Below are positions 17,835 through 26,538 of a stretch of 64,000 bases of DNA, piece after piece. Every line of letters starts with the position of its first letter. Position 1 is the stretch's first letter. The DNA comes from Acidobacteriota bacterium. Lineage in GTDB: Bacteria; Acidobacteriota; Blastocatellia; Pyrinomonadales; Pyrinomonadaceae. The notes below the pieces were generated by a model. The model made no database searches and was not told where the DNA came from. It saw only the letters and a program-made list of their open reading frames with translations. The stretch is from contig JAIVJV010000009.1 in NCBI GenBank assembly GCA_020199835.1, positions 186,001 through 250,000 of the forward strand. The letters run 5' to 3'. The position numbers and the translations under genes were made by a program.

Positions 17835-19114
17835 ATGCGCTGCGTGCTGCCGTCGCCGCTGATTGATTTGCTCATGGTGCGAGCCACTCGTTCGGCTTCC
17901 GCAAACGCGCGCAACGAATTTCCGCCGAGTATCTTGCGAATGTCCTGCTCGCTGTAACCACGCCTCAATAGTTCGTAAGTGATGTTCGGAAGCATTGAAA
18001 CGTCTTTCGCACCCTCAGGCATGTCGTTCGCGCCGTCGAAGTCCGCGCCGATACCGACGTGATCGATTCCGGCGACTTTAACGATGTGGTCTATGTGATC
18101 GATGAGTTTCGAAATGGGCAACGGCGGCAACGGATTCGCAGCTTCGAGTTTATCGCTTTCTTCAGCGCGTCGCTCCGGATCGTCTTTGTACTTCTCGTTG
18201 ATGGCATCCTGCTGGGCTTTCAACCGCTTCGCGCGTTCTTCACTCTGCGGACCAACCGTTTTCACATCCACAAACGCGCTGTAAAAGTTAACGTGGACCA
18301 CCCCGCCGTTCTTCGCGATTCGTTTTAACAAATCGTCCGGGATGTTGCGCGGCACGTCGCTCAACGCGCGCGCGGAAGAATGCGAAGCGATGATCGGCGC
18401 CTTGGAGATGTCGAGCGCGTCGCTCATCGTTTCGTCCGAAACGTGTGACACGTCAACCATCATTCCAAGGCGGTTCATCTCACGCACCACTTCACGGCCG
18501 AAGTTACTCAGACCGCCGTGTTTCTTCTGTCCTCGTCCGGCGTCGGCCCAGTTGTTCGTGTTGTTCCAGGTTAACGTCATGTAACGAACACCGAGCCGGT
18601 AAAACTCGCGCAATGCGGCCAACGAGTCTTCGATCGCATGTCCGCCTTCGATGCCCATCAAGCACGCGATCTTGTTGATTCGTTTGGCGCGGCGAATGTC
18701 GGCGACGGAAGTTGCGAGCATCAGATCGCGAGGATGGCGTTCGACTGCGCGATAAACAGAGTCGATCATGTCGAGCGTGCGACGCGCTGAGCCGCCGTTT
18801 TCGACGTACCACGGTCTGACGTAAAGCGAAAAGAACTCCGCCGTCAGACCGCCCTGTCTCATTCGTTCGATGTTGGTGCGATACGGCGCGGGTGGCGTGC
18901 CGCTGAGATCGAAGTCGTCGTTAGTCATCGGCGTAGTCACGTCGTTGTGCGTGTCGATGACGATGGCGCGACGATGAATCGCGAGCGCGCGTTGCCAGAG
19001 TCGTTCGTCGCGCGGCTCGGGAGTTTGCGCCGTCACGGATGAACCAACCAGATTAGCGAACAGGACGATGAGCAGACAGACGGCAACCGGACGAAGCGGG
19101 GTTCGAGTTGTCAT
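17825..19114 (-). CDS. Membrane dipeptidase (peptidase family M19), exported
   Basis: A 429-residue zinc peptidase related to renal dipeptidase, which hydrolyses dipeptides including some D-residue-containing ones. A signal peptide spans about residues 1-29, ending near SSVTAQ. Metal-binding motifs are present: VIDTHND (His-x-Asp), GIEGGHAIED with the bridging Glu, VSHVSDE and ASHSSARAL. The start is the ATG at 19114, preceded by a GGAAGG ribosome-binding site and followed at once by the signal peptide; the frame stays open further upstream without support. It is divergent from the response regulator gene. Confidence 0.92.
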   Translation of the reverse strand: MTTRTPLRPVAVCLLIVLFANLVGSSVTAQTPEPRDERLWQRALAIHRRAIVIDTHNDVTTPMTNDDFDLSGTPPAPYRTNIERMRQGGLTAEFFSLYVRPWYVENGGSARRTLDMIDSVYRAVERHPRDLMLATSVADIRRAKRINKIACLMGIEGGHAIEDSLAALREFYRLGVRYMTLTWNNTNNWADAGRGQKKHGGLSNFGREVVREMNRLGMMVDVSHVSDETMSDALDISKAPIIASHSSARALSDVPRNIPDDLLKRIAKNGGVVHVNFYSAFVDVKTVGPQSEERAKRLKAQQDAINEKYKDDPERRAEESDKLEAANPLPPLPISKLIDHIDHIVKVAGIDHVGIGADFDGANDMPEGAKDVSMLPNITYELLRRGYSEQDIRKILGGNSLRAFAEAERVARTMSKSISGDGSTQRIKK

Positions 19115-19222
19115 TGGTTTACCTTCCAGGTTTAGCTTTCCTGGCCGGGCATGATACCACGGGCCGAAAATGTGGCGACCCACGTTGTTACTTGAGAAGC
19201 AGAGCATTATTATCCAACCGCG

Positions 19223-19999
19223 ATGTCGATCCTGATTGCCGAAGACAACGTGGCCCAGCGCCACTACTTGCGCGAGATTCTCGAGAAGGAATTTCCTTCG
19301 CACGTGCCCGTTTTTGAGGCCGCTGACGGCGAGGAGACGGTGAAGCTTGCGCTCCGCGAGAAACCGGATGTTTGCATTCTCGACATCCAGATGCCGAAGC
19401 TCTCAGGCGTGAAGGCCGCGCGCGCGATCTGGCGTGAGTTTCCTACGGCGCGCATCATCTTCTGGACGCAATTTCCGCACGAGATCTACATCAACGAGAT
19501 TCGCAAGATCGTTAAGTCAGTCGATCCGCCACCAGCTTACGGCTTCATTCACAAGAACAATCCCGAGTCGCGTTTTTTGCGTTTTGTCGCCGCGGTGCTG
19601 GAAGACGGCGCGGACATGATCGACCCGGCTTTCAAAGACTCGTTCAAGCGCCCGCTGTTGACCGAGTTTGAAGCAGAAGCGCTTTACTATCTCGCGCTCG
19701 GACTTTCCAATTGGGCCATCGCGCGCAAATGCTCGCTGAGTTTGCGTGGCGTTGAAAGCCGGCTCGCAACGCTCTACGAAAAACTTTTCGTCTCAGTGGC
19801 CGAAGGCACTGATCAGGAAGCGTACGAAAAACTCGCTTACAACATTCGCACACGCGCGTTTTTTGAAGCCCTGCGCCGCGGGCTACTGAACAGCGACGAA
19901 CTCGAGAAAGCCTCAACAGATCTGGAAGGCTGGCTGCAAAAAGATCATAAGCGGTTTGCCGAAGAGCAGAAACGCGAAGCTGCCTCGAAGAAGAAATGA
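19223..19999 (+). CDS. Response regulator with LuxR-like C-terminal helix-turn-helix
   Basis: A 258-residue regulator. The receiver domain (about 1-125) has the acidic pair in IAEDN, the phospho-accepting Asp54 in ILDIQMPKLSG, and a Lys in the expected late position (FIHKNN). The C-terminal half, about 140-195, has the shape of a NarL/FixJ helix-turn-helix (LTEFEAEALYYLALGLSNWAIA... with a recognition helix ending LYEKL), but the usual 'T-K-E-I-A' pattern is altered. A Lys/Glu-rich tail follows. The stop overlaps the start of the histidine kinase by four bases, so the two are translated together as a pair. Confidence 0.88.
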   Translation: MSILIAEDNVAQRHYLREILEKEFPSHVPVFEAADGEETVKLALREKPDVCILDIQMPKLSGVKAARAIWREFPTARIIFWTQFPHEIYINEIRKIVKSVDPPPAYGFIHKNNPESRFLRFVAAVLEDGADMIDPAFKDSFKRPLLTEFEAEALYYLALGLSNWAIARKCSLSLRGVESRLATLYEKLFVSVAEGTDQEAYEKLAYNIRTRAFFEALRRGLLNSDELEKASTDLEGWLQKDHKRFAEEQKREAASKKK

Positions 20000-22900
20000 A
20001 ATCCGTGGCTCGGTTTCGGCTCCCGGCAATTCTCTTTTGCCTGTCTCTGTTCGCCGTCTTGTCGCTCTCTGTTGATCGACCGTTGGCCCAGACCGGCGAG
20101 CTTCAAACAGGCGAGCCACAACCGCAAGCGTCTCCTTCGCCGTCGCCTTCTCCGTCTCCATCACCTTCGCCAACACCGATCACGGGCTTGCATCAGTGGG
20201 GCGCGGTCACGCTCTTTCACGGTTTGCCTTCCGATCGCGTGCGCGCGATCGCGCAAACGAGTGACGGCGCGATGTGGTTTGGCACTGAAGCAGGTCTCGC
20301 CAAGTTTGACGGACGCCGCACACAAGCCATCAACGACCCGGCGCTGCCCGCTGGACGCGTGCTCGCGCTGCAAACAGATCAGGACGGCGGGATGTGGGTC
20401 GGCACTGAATCAGGCGCGGCGCGTTTCAGTGGCGGCGTGTTCGCGCGAATACAAGAGACCGCCACGCAGGCTGTGTCGGCGATCGTCGTCACCGACGGCG
20501 TGGCTTTCATGGCGACCGAACAAGGCAACGTGTATGAGAGCCGCGTGGGTTTCGGTGTGGCACTCGAAACCCGCGCGGTGCTGAGCCAGCCGTTGCAGAA
20601 TGCTGATCGCGAACGTCCTGGTCCATTGCCGATTACCAGCATCAACCGAGCAAACAATCGTCTCTTTATCGGCACGCTCAGTCGCGGTGTGTTGGAGATC
20701 GAGAACGGCACTGTCAAACAGCCCCCGGCTCGCCCCGCCGTATTTTTTGTCAACGCTCTCGAACGCGATCGCGACGGAAAGTTGTGGGCCGGCGCACGCG
20801 CGCGAAAAGAAGAACCGGGCGCGTTCTCCGGTACTGAGATCGCAAACCTCAAGCGCACGGAAGCGGCAACGGGTCCAGTGACGGTCTTGAAAGCAATTGG
20901 CAACGAGATCTGGATCGGCACCGACGGCCGCGGCGTGTTTCGCGTCTCGAAAGAGAAAACGCAACGCTTCACTTTCGATGGGACCGCGGGCGGCTTACGT
21001 TCGGATCATGTTTACGCCATCTTTACGGATCGCGAAGGTGTGATCTGGTTCGGCACCGATCGCGGCGTCTGTCGTTTCGATCCGCACGCGCCGCGAGTCG
21101 AGTCGGTGGGCGACGGCATCGAGAGCAATTTTGTGCGCGCGCTTTATCAAACCAGCAGCGGCCGCACGTTAGCCGGCACCAATCGCGGACTGTTTGTTTA
21201 CGACGAGAAAACCCGAACGTGGAACGTTGTGCCAGGTCTCGGCCAAAACATCATTTACGCTGTCGCTGAAGATCGCTCGCAACGTTTGCTCGTGGCGTCG
21301 GTTAGTGGCTTCTACGTCTCGCCACGGCAATCGTCAGCGATTGAAGAACAGATGTTTGCGCGTCTCGAGTCGGGGTCTGTTTCGCCGGACGGCGTAGGCA
21401 GCGTGCGCGCGATCGCGCAATTCAACGGCGCGACTTACTACGCGATCTTCGGACGCGGCGTGGAGCGGATCGACGGGGGCCGCGCCAGCCTGAGTTGGGC
21501 TAATACTGCGCCGAGCACACGCGACGTTCTTAGTTTGCTCGCTGACGGCGATAACCGGCTCTTGATTGGCACGGCGAGAGATGGTGTCCTCGTGTCAGAC
21601 GGAAAGACGATTCGCGACGAGCCTGCGTTCGGGATCTTGAAAGGACCGGCGGTGCGCTCGATGGCGCGCACGCCCGATGGTTCGCTGTGGTTTGGTACGT
21701 CAGCCGGTGTTTATCTGTGCCGTGCGGCGGGCGACTGCACACTCGCGCTGCAAAATGTTGACGCGCGTTTTGTGCTCGCCGGTCAGTCGGGCGAAGTGAA
21801 CGAGATCTGGTGCGGCACACGCGGTAATGGTCTCATGCGGATAATGCTGGATCCGGTGGTTGGACCAGTCGTTTCCGAACTCGATTCCGAACACGGATTG
21901 CCGTCGCAGAACGTCTTCGCGGCATTGCCGCAACGCAAAGCAGACGGAAGTGACGTGTTGTTGATCGGCACCAATCGCGGCATCGCGCGTTACGAGCCCG
22001 GCCGCTTTGCGCCTGCCTTGTCGGTCACGCGGATTCTCAGCAAACGAGTGCACGCGCCGTCGGAGTTGCAGGCCGGTTTGAATCTCGAGTATCCGCAGAA
22101 CAGTCTGCTGCTCGACGTGACCGCAATCAGTAGCCGGACGTTTCCCGAGCAGTTTCAGTATGCGTTTACTCTCGCCGACAGCGGCGGCCAAACGGTCAAG
22201 CAAAAACTCTCGCGCGATTCGCAGTTCACGATGGAGGGTTTGAAACCCGGAACCTACACCGTCACGGCGCGCGCGTTCACGAAAGATCTTACGCCGTCAA
22301 CGCCGCTGACGTTTTCGTTTACGGTCGCGAAAGCGCCTTTTCCGTGGACCTCAACCGCACTCGCGATTCTACTCGCGCTCGCGTTGCTCGCATTGTTGTG
22401 GGCCATCCTTGAACGCCGTCGCATCGTCGCAACGAGCGCAGCGCTCGTCGACGCGAACCGCGAGCTTGCTGACGCGCGTCTGAATCTCGCGAACGAAGCC
22501 GAACGCGAGCGAGGTCGCATCGCTCGGGACTTGCACGATCAAACGCTCGCTGATCTTCGTCATCTCGCGTTGCTCACGGACCAGATCAAAACCAACGGCG
22601 AACCGCCAGGGAAACAAACGGCCGCGTTGCGCGGCGAGATAGAGTTGATCTCGCAGGAAGTGCGGCGCATCTGTGAAGACCTGAGTCCGTCGGTATTGCA
22701 AAACGTCGGCTTTGCGGCCGCGCTGGAGTTTGCGCTTTCCCACGCGGTGCAGGACGCGCCGCCCGAAAAGCGTTTCGAGTATGAGTTTCACTGTGACGAA
22801 GCGATTGAGGAACGCAGCCAACTGCCGTCGAGCGTGCAATTGCAGATCTATCGCATCGTGCAGGAAGCGGTGAATAACATCTGGAGACACGCGGGCGCGA

Positions 22901-23136
22901 CCGAGGTAAAGATGTTTGTTAACAGTCCTCCCGAAGGCGACTTCTCGTTGCGGATCGAAGACAACGGGCGCTCGTTTGAGTCGCAGCCGACAAATTTAGA
23001 AGGACGCGGACTCGCGAACATGCGCGCGCGTGCGGGTTTGATCGATGCGCAGATTTCATGGCAACCGCGCGAAGGCGGCGGAACAGTGTTCACACTGAGC
23101 AGAAAACCGGCACGTTCAGGAGCAAAATTGGTGTGA
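19996..23136 (+). CDS. Sensor histidine kinase with periplasmic two-component propeller
   Basis: A 1046-residue membrane kinase. After the signal peptide (about 1-31) comes a Ser-Pro repeat linker at about 45-60. A periplasmic beta-propeller follows, built from repeats such as DGAMWFGTEAGLAKFDG and EGVIWFGTDRGVCRFD, then a Y_Y_Y-type domain at about 690-775 and one membrane helix at about 782-802. The cytoplasmic kinase is of the NarX/LiaS class: H-box RDLHDQT with His847, N-box QEAVNNIWRHAG, and G-boxes EDNGRSF and GRGLANM. It is coupled to the response regulator upstream and to psuG downstream (GTGA overlap). The ligand is unknown. Confidence 0.93.
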   Translation: MKSVARFRLPAILFCLSLFAVLSLSVDRPLAQTGELQTGEPQPQASPSPSPSPSPSPSPTPITGLHQWGAVTLFHGLPSDRVRAIAQTSDGAMWFGTEAGLAKFDGRRTQAINDPALPAGRVLALQTDQDGGMWVGTESGAARFSGGVFARIQETATQAVSAIVVTDGVAFMATEQGNVYESRVGFGVALETRAVLSQPLQNADRERPGPLPITSINRANNRLFIGTLSRGVLEIENGTVKQPPARPAVFFVNALERDRDGKLWAGARARKEEPGAFSGTEIANLKRTEAATGPVTVLKAIGNEIWIGTDGRGVFRVSKEKTQRFTFDGTAGGLRSDHVYAIFTDREGVIWFGTDRGVCRFDPHAPRVESVGDGIESNFVRALYQTSSGRTLAGTNRGLFVYDEKTRTWNVVPGLGQNIIYAVAEDRSQRLLVASVSGFYVSPRQSSAIEEQMFARLESGSVSPDGVGSVRAIAQFNGATYYAIFGRGVERIDGGRASLSWANTAPSTRDVLSLLADGDNRLLIGTARDGVLVSDGKTIRDEPAFGILKGPAVRSMARTPDGSLWFGTSAGVYLCRAAGDCTLALQNVDARFVLAGQSGEVNEIWCGTRGNGLMRIMLDPVVGPVVSELDSEHGLPSQNVFAALPQRKADGSDVLLIGTNRGIARYEPGRFAPALSVTRILSKRVHAPSELQAGLNLEYPQNSLLLDVTAISSRTFPEQFQYAFTLADSGGQTVKQKLSRDSQFTMEGLKPGTYTVTARAFTKDLTPSTPLTFSFTVAKAPFPWTSTALAILLALALLALLWAILERRRIVATSAALVDANRELADARLNLANEAERERGRIARDLHDQTLADLRHLALLTDQIKTNGEPPGKQTAALRGEIELISQEVRRICEDLSPSVLQNVGFAAALEFALSHAVQDAPPEKRFEYEFHCDEAIEERSQLPSSVQLQIYRIVQEAVNNIWRHAGATEVKMFVNSPPEGDFSLRIEDNGRSFESQPTNLEGRGLANMRARAGLIDAQISWQPREGGGTVFTLSRKPARSGAKLV
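20128..20180 (+). repeat. Ser-Pro codon repeat inside the kinase gene
   Basis: An imperfect six-base repeat of Ser-Pro codons (TCNCCN/TCGCCN) encodes the proline-rich linker between signal peptide and propeller. It is likely a flexible spacer and a place where copy number may vary. Confidence 0.8.
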
Positions 23137-24032
23137 ATGAAGACACGTTGTACATAGCGCCTGAGGTCGCCTCCGCGATTGAGTCTAACAAGCCCGTTGT
23201 CGCGCTCGAATCGACGGTCATTGCGCACGGCTTGCCGCGGCCGCTGAATCTCGAAACCGCACGACGCATGGAAGCCATCATCCGCGAAGGCGGCGCGACG
23301 CCGGCAACGATTGCCATCATTGACGGCAAGTTGTGCGCGGGTCTTACAGACGATCAACTCAACCTGCTCGCGGAAGGTGGCGACGTCAAAAAGATCAGCA
23401 CGCGCGACGTTGCGCTCGCTGTTGCGCGACAGTGGACGGGCGCTACAACCGTAGCGTCAACAATCTGGATTGCGCGCAAGGCTGGAATCAAAGTCTTCGC
23501 GACGGGCGGCATCGGCGGCGTTCATCGCGGCGCCTTGCCTGACGTTTCCGCGGACCTGCCGGAACTGGCGCGCTCACGAATAATCGTGGTGTGTTCGGGA
23601 GCAAAGATCGTGCTGGACTTGCCGGCCACACGCGAATGGCTGGAAACGCACGGCGTGACGGTGCTTGGTTATGAGTGCGATGAACTGCCCGCATTCTATT
23701 CACGCAAGAGCGGACTGCCCATCGATGCGCGCGTGGATTCGCCGGGCGAGGTGGCGGAAATTTTTCGCACTCAACAACGCCTCGAGATTTCGCGTGCGCT
23801 GCTTGTTACCGCCCCGGTGCCTGGAGAGTTTGAACTCCCAAGCGAACAACTGAAATTCGTCCTTGATAACGCGCTCGCGGACGCCGCACGTAAAAACATC
23901 GGAGGCCGCGAGCTGACGCCTTTTCTCTTAAACGAGATGGCCCAACTTAGTCGCGGCAATACGTTGCGCGCAAATGTGGCCTTGCTGGAAAACAACGCTC
24001 GCATCGCCGCGCAGATCGCCGCGGCGATCTGA
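23133..24032 (+). CDS. psuG: Pseudouridine-5'-phosphate glycosidase
   Basis: About 299 residues matching PsuG, which splits pseudouridine 5'-phosphate into uracil and ribose 5-phosphate. The opening VALESTVIAHGLPRP with the conserved Glu26, the block ISTRDVALAVA, ATGGIGGVHRG and the Lys in CSGAKIVLD are characteristic. The start is GTG at 23133, overlapping the kinase stop as GTGA; a longer reading frame upstream lies inside the kinase gene and is not needed. The partner kinase PsuK is not in the window. The reason for its link to a two-component system is unclear. Confidence 0.93.
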   Translation: MNEDTLYIAPEVASAIESNKPVVALESTVIAHGLPRPLNLETARRMEAIIREGGATPATIAIIDGKLCAGLTDDQLNLLAEGGDVKKISTRDVALAVARQWTGATTVASTIWIARKAGIKVFATGGIGGVHRGALPDVSADLPELARSRIIVVCSGAKIVLDLPATREWLETHGVTVLGYECDELPAFYSRKSGLPIDARVDSPGEVAEIFRTQQRLEISRALLVTAPVPGEFELPSEQLKFVLDNALADAARKNIGGRELTPFLLNEMAQLSRGNTLRANVALLENNARIAAQIAAAI

Positions 24033-24044
24033 ATACATTTTTTT
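24012..24044 (+). terminator. Rho-independent terminator overlapping the psuG stop
   Basis: A 20-base perfect palindrome (arms CAGATCGC and GCGATCTG around CGCG, 24012-24031) precedes seven T residues at 24038-24044. The psuG stop codon TGA lies at its right end. It closes the regulator-kinase-psuG operon. Confidence 0.82.
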
Positions 24045-24152
24045 GTAGACGGTCAACAACCATTCACACGCCGGGCACATCTCACGGCCCGACAGCAATG
24101 TGAGCATCCTCCCCAGGCTCTCCAATCAACCGAACTTGAAAGGAGTCAGCCT

Positions 24153-25496
24153 ATGTCCGACCGGGATCTATCTCATCAGCTTCGTATCACATCACCTTGC
24201 AGTGTTAACTGGGACTCGATGATCGGAAACGATCGAGTGCGTTTCTGCGAACACTGTCAGACAGCGGTCCATAACCTGGACCTGACCAGTAGAAAACAAG
24301 TCAGACGGCTTATCGCGCGATCTGAAGGTCGCGTTTGCGTCAGTTACCGGCAACCTGCGGCTGAAAGAAAACCGATTTCAGCAACTCCGATTCTGCACAA
24401 GATCGGCAGACGCACCGCGAAGATTGCCGCCGGCGCGTTCTCGGCGAGTCTGAGTGTTTCGTCGGCCCTGGCGGCGAACCCGCCGCTGAAACAGACCGCA
24501 CAGCCCAACGAAATCGTTTTTGCGGCGGTCGTGAATCAACCGGTCACCAGTTCCGGCACCGGCACGTTGTTCGGCTTCGTTTACGATCCAAACGGCGCGG
24601 CTATCAGCGGGGCCAGTGTGACGGCAACGAACTTCGAGAAAAACGACTCGCTTCACACGTTCACCGATGGAGAGGGCCAATATCGTCTCGAGGGACTGAA
24701 GCCCGGTAGTTATCTCCTGCAAGTGAAATCGCGCGGTTTTGACTCGAGTGACGTCCCTAACATTCCGGTGAGAGCCGGTGACAACAACCGCATCGATCAA
24801 ACACTGAGCATCGCTCAACCTACCGCGGAAGTCACAACTACTCTGTATAGAGCCTGGCGCGATAATGTCTCCGGCGGTATGACTCTCTCACTCCCGGGCG
24901 ATCCTCTCGTGAAAGCCGCGCGCGAAGACAACCTCGAAGAACTTCGAACCTTGCTGCTAAACCGTTCCGACGCAAACGTGCGCGACAAAATCACGAACGC
25001 AACCGCGCTGGAACACGCAGTGCAGAACGGAAATCGTGAGGCGGTGCAGGTGCTGCTGTGGGCCAAGGCCGACGTGAACTTTCGCGACAGCGACGGCCAA
25101 ACCGTGCTCATGCTGCTCACCGACAAGGTCACAAGTGAACTCGTCTGGGATTTAATCAACGCTGGCGCGAAGGTTAACGCCCGCGACAACGACGGAGACA
25201 CGCCGCTGATCAGCATCGCCGAAATAAACAACGTGGACACCCTAAAGGTTCTGCTCGATGCGGGCGGGAAGGTGAACGCAGCCAATAAAAATGGCGAGAC
25301 CGCGCTGATGTTGGCGGCCAGCAATGGGATCGTTAACAACGTGCACGCGTTGATCCGGGCCGGCGCCGATGTTAACGCGCGCGACAAGCAGGGCAAAACG
25401 GCGTTGATGCTAGCTACTGGAGCCAATGAAGCGGCGGTAGTTCGGCTGTTGAAGGCCCACGGCGCGATCGAGTTTGAAGAGCCGAAGAAACAGTAG
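24153..25496 (+). CDS. Ankyrin-repeat protein with Cys-rich N-terminal domain and carboxypeptidase-regulatory-like domain
   Basis: A 447-residue mosaic. Residues 1-70 form a Cys-containing module (SPCSVNW, RFCEHCQTAVHNL, VCVSY) of a type common ahead of unrelated domains in Acidobacteria and myxobacteria; it may bind a metal. A hydrophobic, signal-like stretch lies at about 88-110, then a CarboxypepD_reg/Cna-B-like beta-sandwich at about 135-225 (GTLFGFVYDPNGAAISGA), then about six ankyrin repeats to the end (DGDTPLISIAE, NGETALMLAAS, QGKTALMLATG). An AAGGAG ribosome-binding site precedes the ATG. The position of the hydrophobic stretch suggests the Cys module is cytoplasmic and the repeats are outside, which is inference. 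A metallothionein gene follows 48 bases on. Confidence 0.82.
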   Translation: MSDRDLSHQLRITSPCSVNWDSMIGNDRVRFCEHCQTAVHNLDLTSRKQVRRLIARSEGRVCVSYRQPAAERKPISATPILHKIGRRTAKIAAGAFSASLSVSSALAANPPLKQTAQPNEIVFAAVVNQPVTSSGTGTLFGFVYDPNGAAISGASVTATNFEKNDSLHTFTDGEGQYRLEGLKPGSYLLQVKSRGFDSSDVPNIPVRAGDNNRIDQTLSIAQPTAEVTTTLYRAWRDNVSGGMTLSLPGDPLVKAAREDNLEELRTLLLNRSDANVRDKITNATALEHAVQNGNREAVQVLLWAKADVNFRDSDGQTVLMLLTDKVTSELVWDLINAGAKVNARDNDGDTPLISIAEINNVDTLKVLLDAGGKVNAANKNGETALMLAASNGIVNNVHALIRAGADVNARDKQGKTALMLATGANEAAVVRLLKAHGAIEFEEPKKQ

Positions 25497-25544
25497 TACT
25501 CTACGTGCTCCAAATTGCTCCCAAAACTTAGCAGGAGAACCTAG

Positions 25545-25703
25545 ATGGCCGACGATAGAGATAAGAATCAGTGTAAGAACCCGAGCTGTAGCTGCCCCGC
25601 GCAACAAGGCGGTAAGTATTGCAGCGCGTCATGCGAAGGCTCCGGCGGCACGATCGAGCTGGATTGCGATTGCGGGCACGAGACTTGTAGCGGGAACTTC
25701 TAG
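25545..25703 (+). CDS. Bacterial metallothionein (SmtA/BmtA-like), copy 1
   Basis: A 52-residue Cys-rich protein with a good ribosome-binding site (AGGAG) before the ATG. It has eight cysteines (10, 15, 17, 26, 30, 41, 43, 48) and His45. The pattern YCSASC followed by CDCGHETC is that of bacterial metallothioneins, which hold zinc, cadmium or copper in a thiolate cluster and include a CGHxxC segment. Spacing is almost identical to the second copy at 46612. It may be co-transcribed with the ankyrin gene. Confidence 0.88.
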   Translation: MADDRDKNQCKNPSCSCPAQQGGKYCSASCEGSGGTIELDCDCGHETCSGNF

Positions 25704-25743
25704 TTCTTCGGATTACACGGGCCAAGCGCGGATCCAATCGGAT

Positions 25744-26442
25744 CTATTTATTCAGCTTAATGAATTGAGCGGCCAGTTTTGGTCCTGTTCCTTCGTCTTC
25801 GTGTTTGAAGAACACGAAGGTCTTCTTCCACTTTTGCGCCTTGATGCGCTTGGCCCAGGCGGTGAGCTCGGCTTTTGAGTACCGCACGCGCCGCAAGCGG
25901 ACGTAGCCCCAGTCGGCAGTCTTGTCGATGTCCGTCGCGGGCAGTTCGTCCGTGTCTGAAACAACCAGCACCCGGTTGTGGCTGCGCAACAACTCGCGAA
26001 CGTCGTCGCCAAACCAGGTCGGGTGGCGAAAATCAAAAGCCGCAGGTGTGCCGGCGGGTAGCTGCTTGAGAAAACTTTCCAGACACGCGAGATCTTTCTT
26101 CATGTTCTCCGGCATGCGAAACAGCAGCGTGCCTAAACGATCTTCAAGAGCCGACACCGTCTCCAGCATCTGCTTCGTTTGCGCGCCCACGCCTTTCAGT
26201 CTTCTGTAAAGCGTGATTGATCGCGGCGCCTTCACTGAGAAACGAAAGTTTTCCGGTGTCTGCCTGCGCCAGCTTTCCACCGTACTGCGTTCCGGCAGGC
26301 GGTAGTACGAGTTGTTCAACTCGACCGCCGGCAAACGCGCCGCGTAGTAAGAAAGCATCTCGTTCGCCGAAATCCTTTCCGGGTAAAAACTTCCCTTCCA
26401 CTCTTTGTAGCTGTAGCCGCTCGTGCCCACGTAAAGCGTCAT
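25744..26442 (-). CDS. DUF72-domain protein
   Basis: A 232-residue protein of the YecE/DUF72 family, a TIM-barrel-like fold of unknown function. The opening LYVGTSGYSYKEWKG, the block VELNNSYYRLP and the segment AFDFRHPTWF are characteristic. The start is the ATG at 26442, which has an AGGGGAAA ribosome-binding site and puts the conserved strand at the N-terminus. It is divergent from acs with about 97 bases between the starts. No biochemical role is established for the family. Confidence 0.9.
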   Translation of the reverse strand: MTLYVGTSGYSYKEWKGSFYPERISANEMLSYYAARLPAVELNNSYYRLPERSTVESWRRQTPENFRFSVKAPRSITLYRRLKGVGAQTKQMLETVSALEDRLGTLLFRMPENMKKDLACLESFLKQLPAGTPAAFDFRHPTWFGDDVRELLRSHNRVLVVSDTDELPATDIDKTADWGYVRLRRVRYSKAELTAWAKRIKAQKWKKTFVFFKHEDEGTGPKLAAQFIKLNK

Positions 26443-26538
26443 TTTCCCCTGTGTTCCTGTTGTGGCGTCGAGCAATTCTGTGGTACACAGGCAAGCAAAG
26501 CAAGACAACACCCGAGTCCAAACCAGCAGTGAGGTGCC

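Noticed and set aside
20128..20180. Short tandem repeat considered as a possible CRISPR or mobile-element mark
   Set aside because: It is in frame, has no spacers and simply encodes a Ser-Pro linker.
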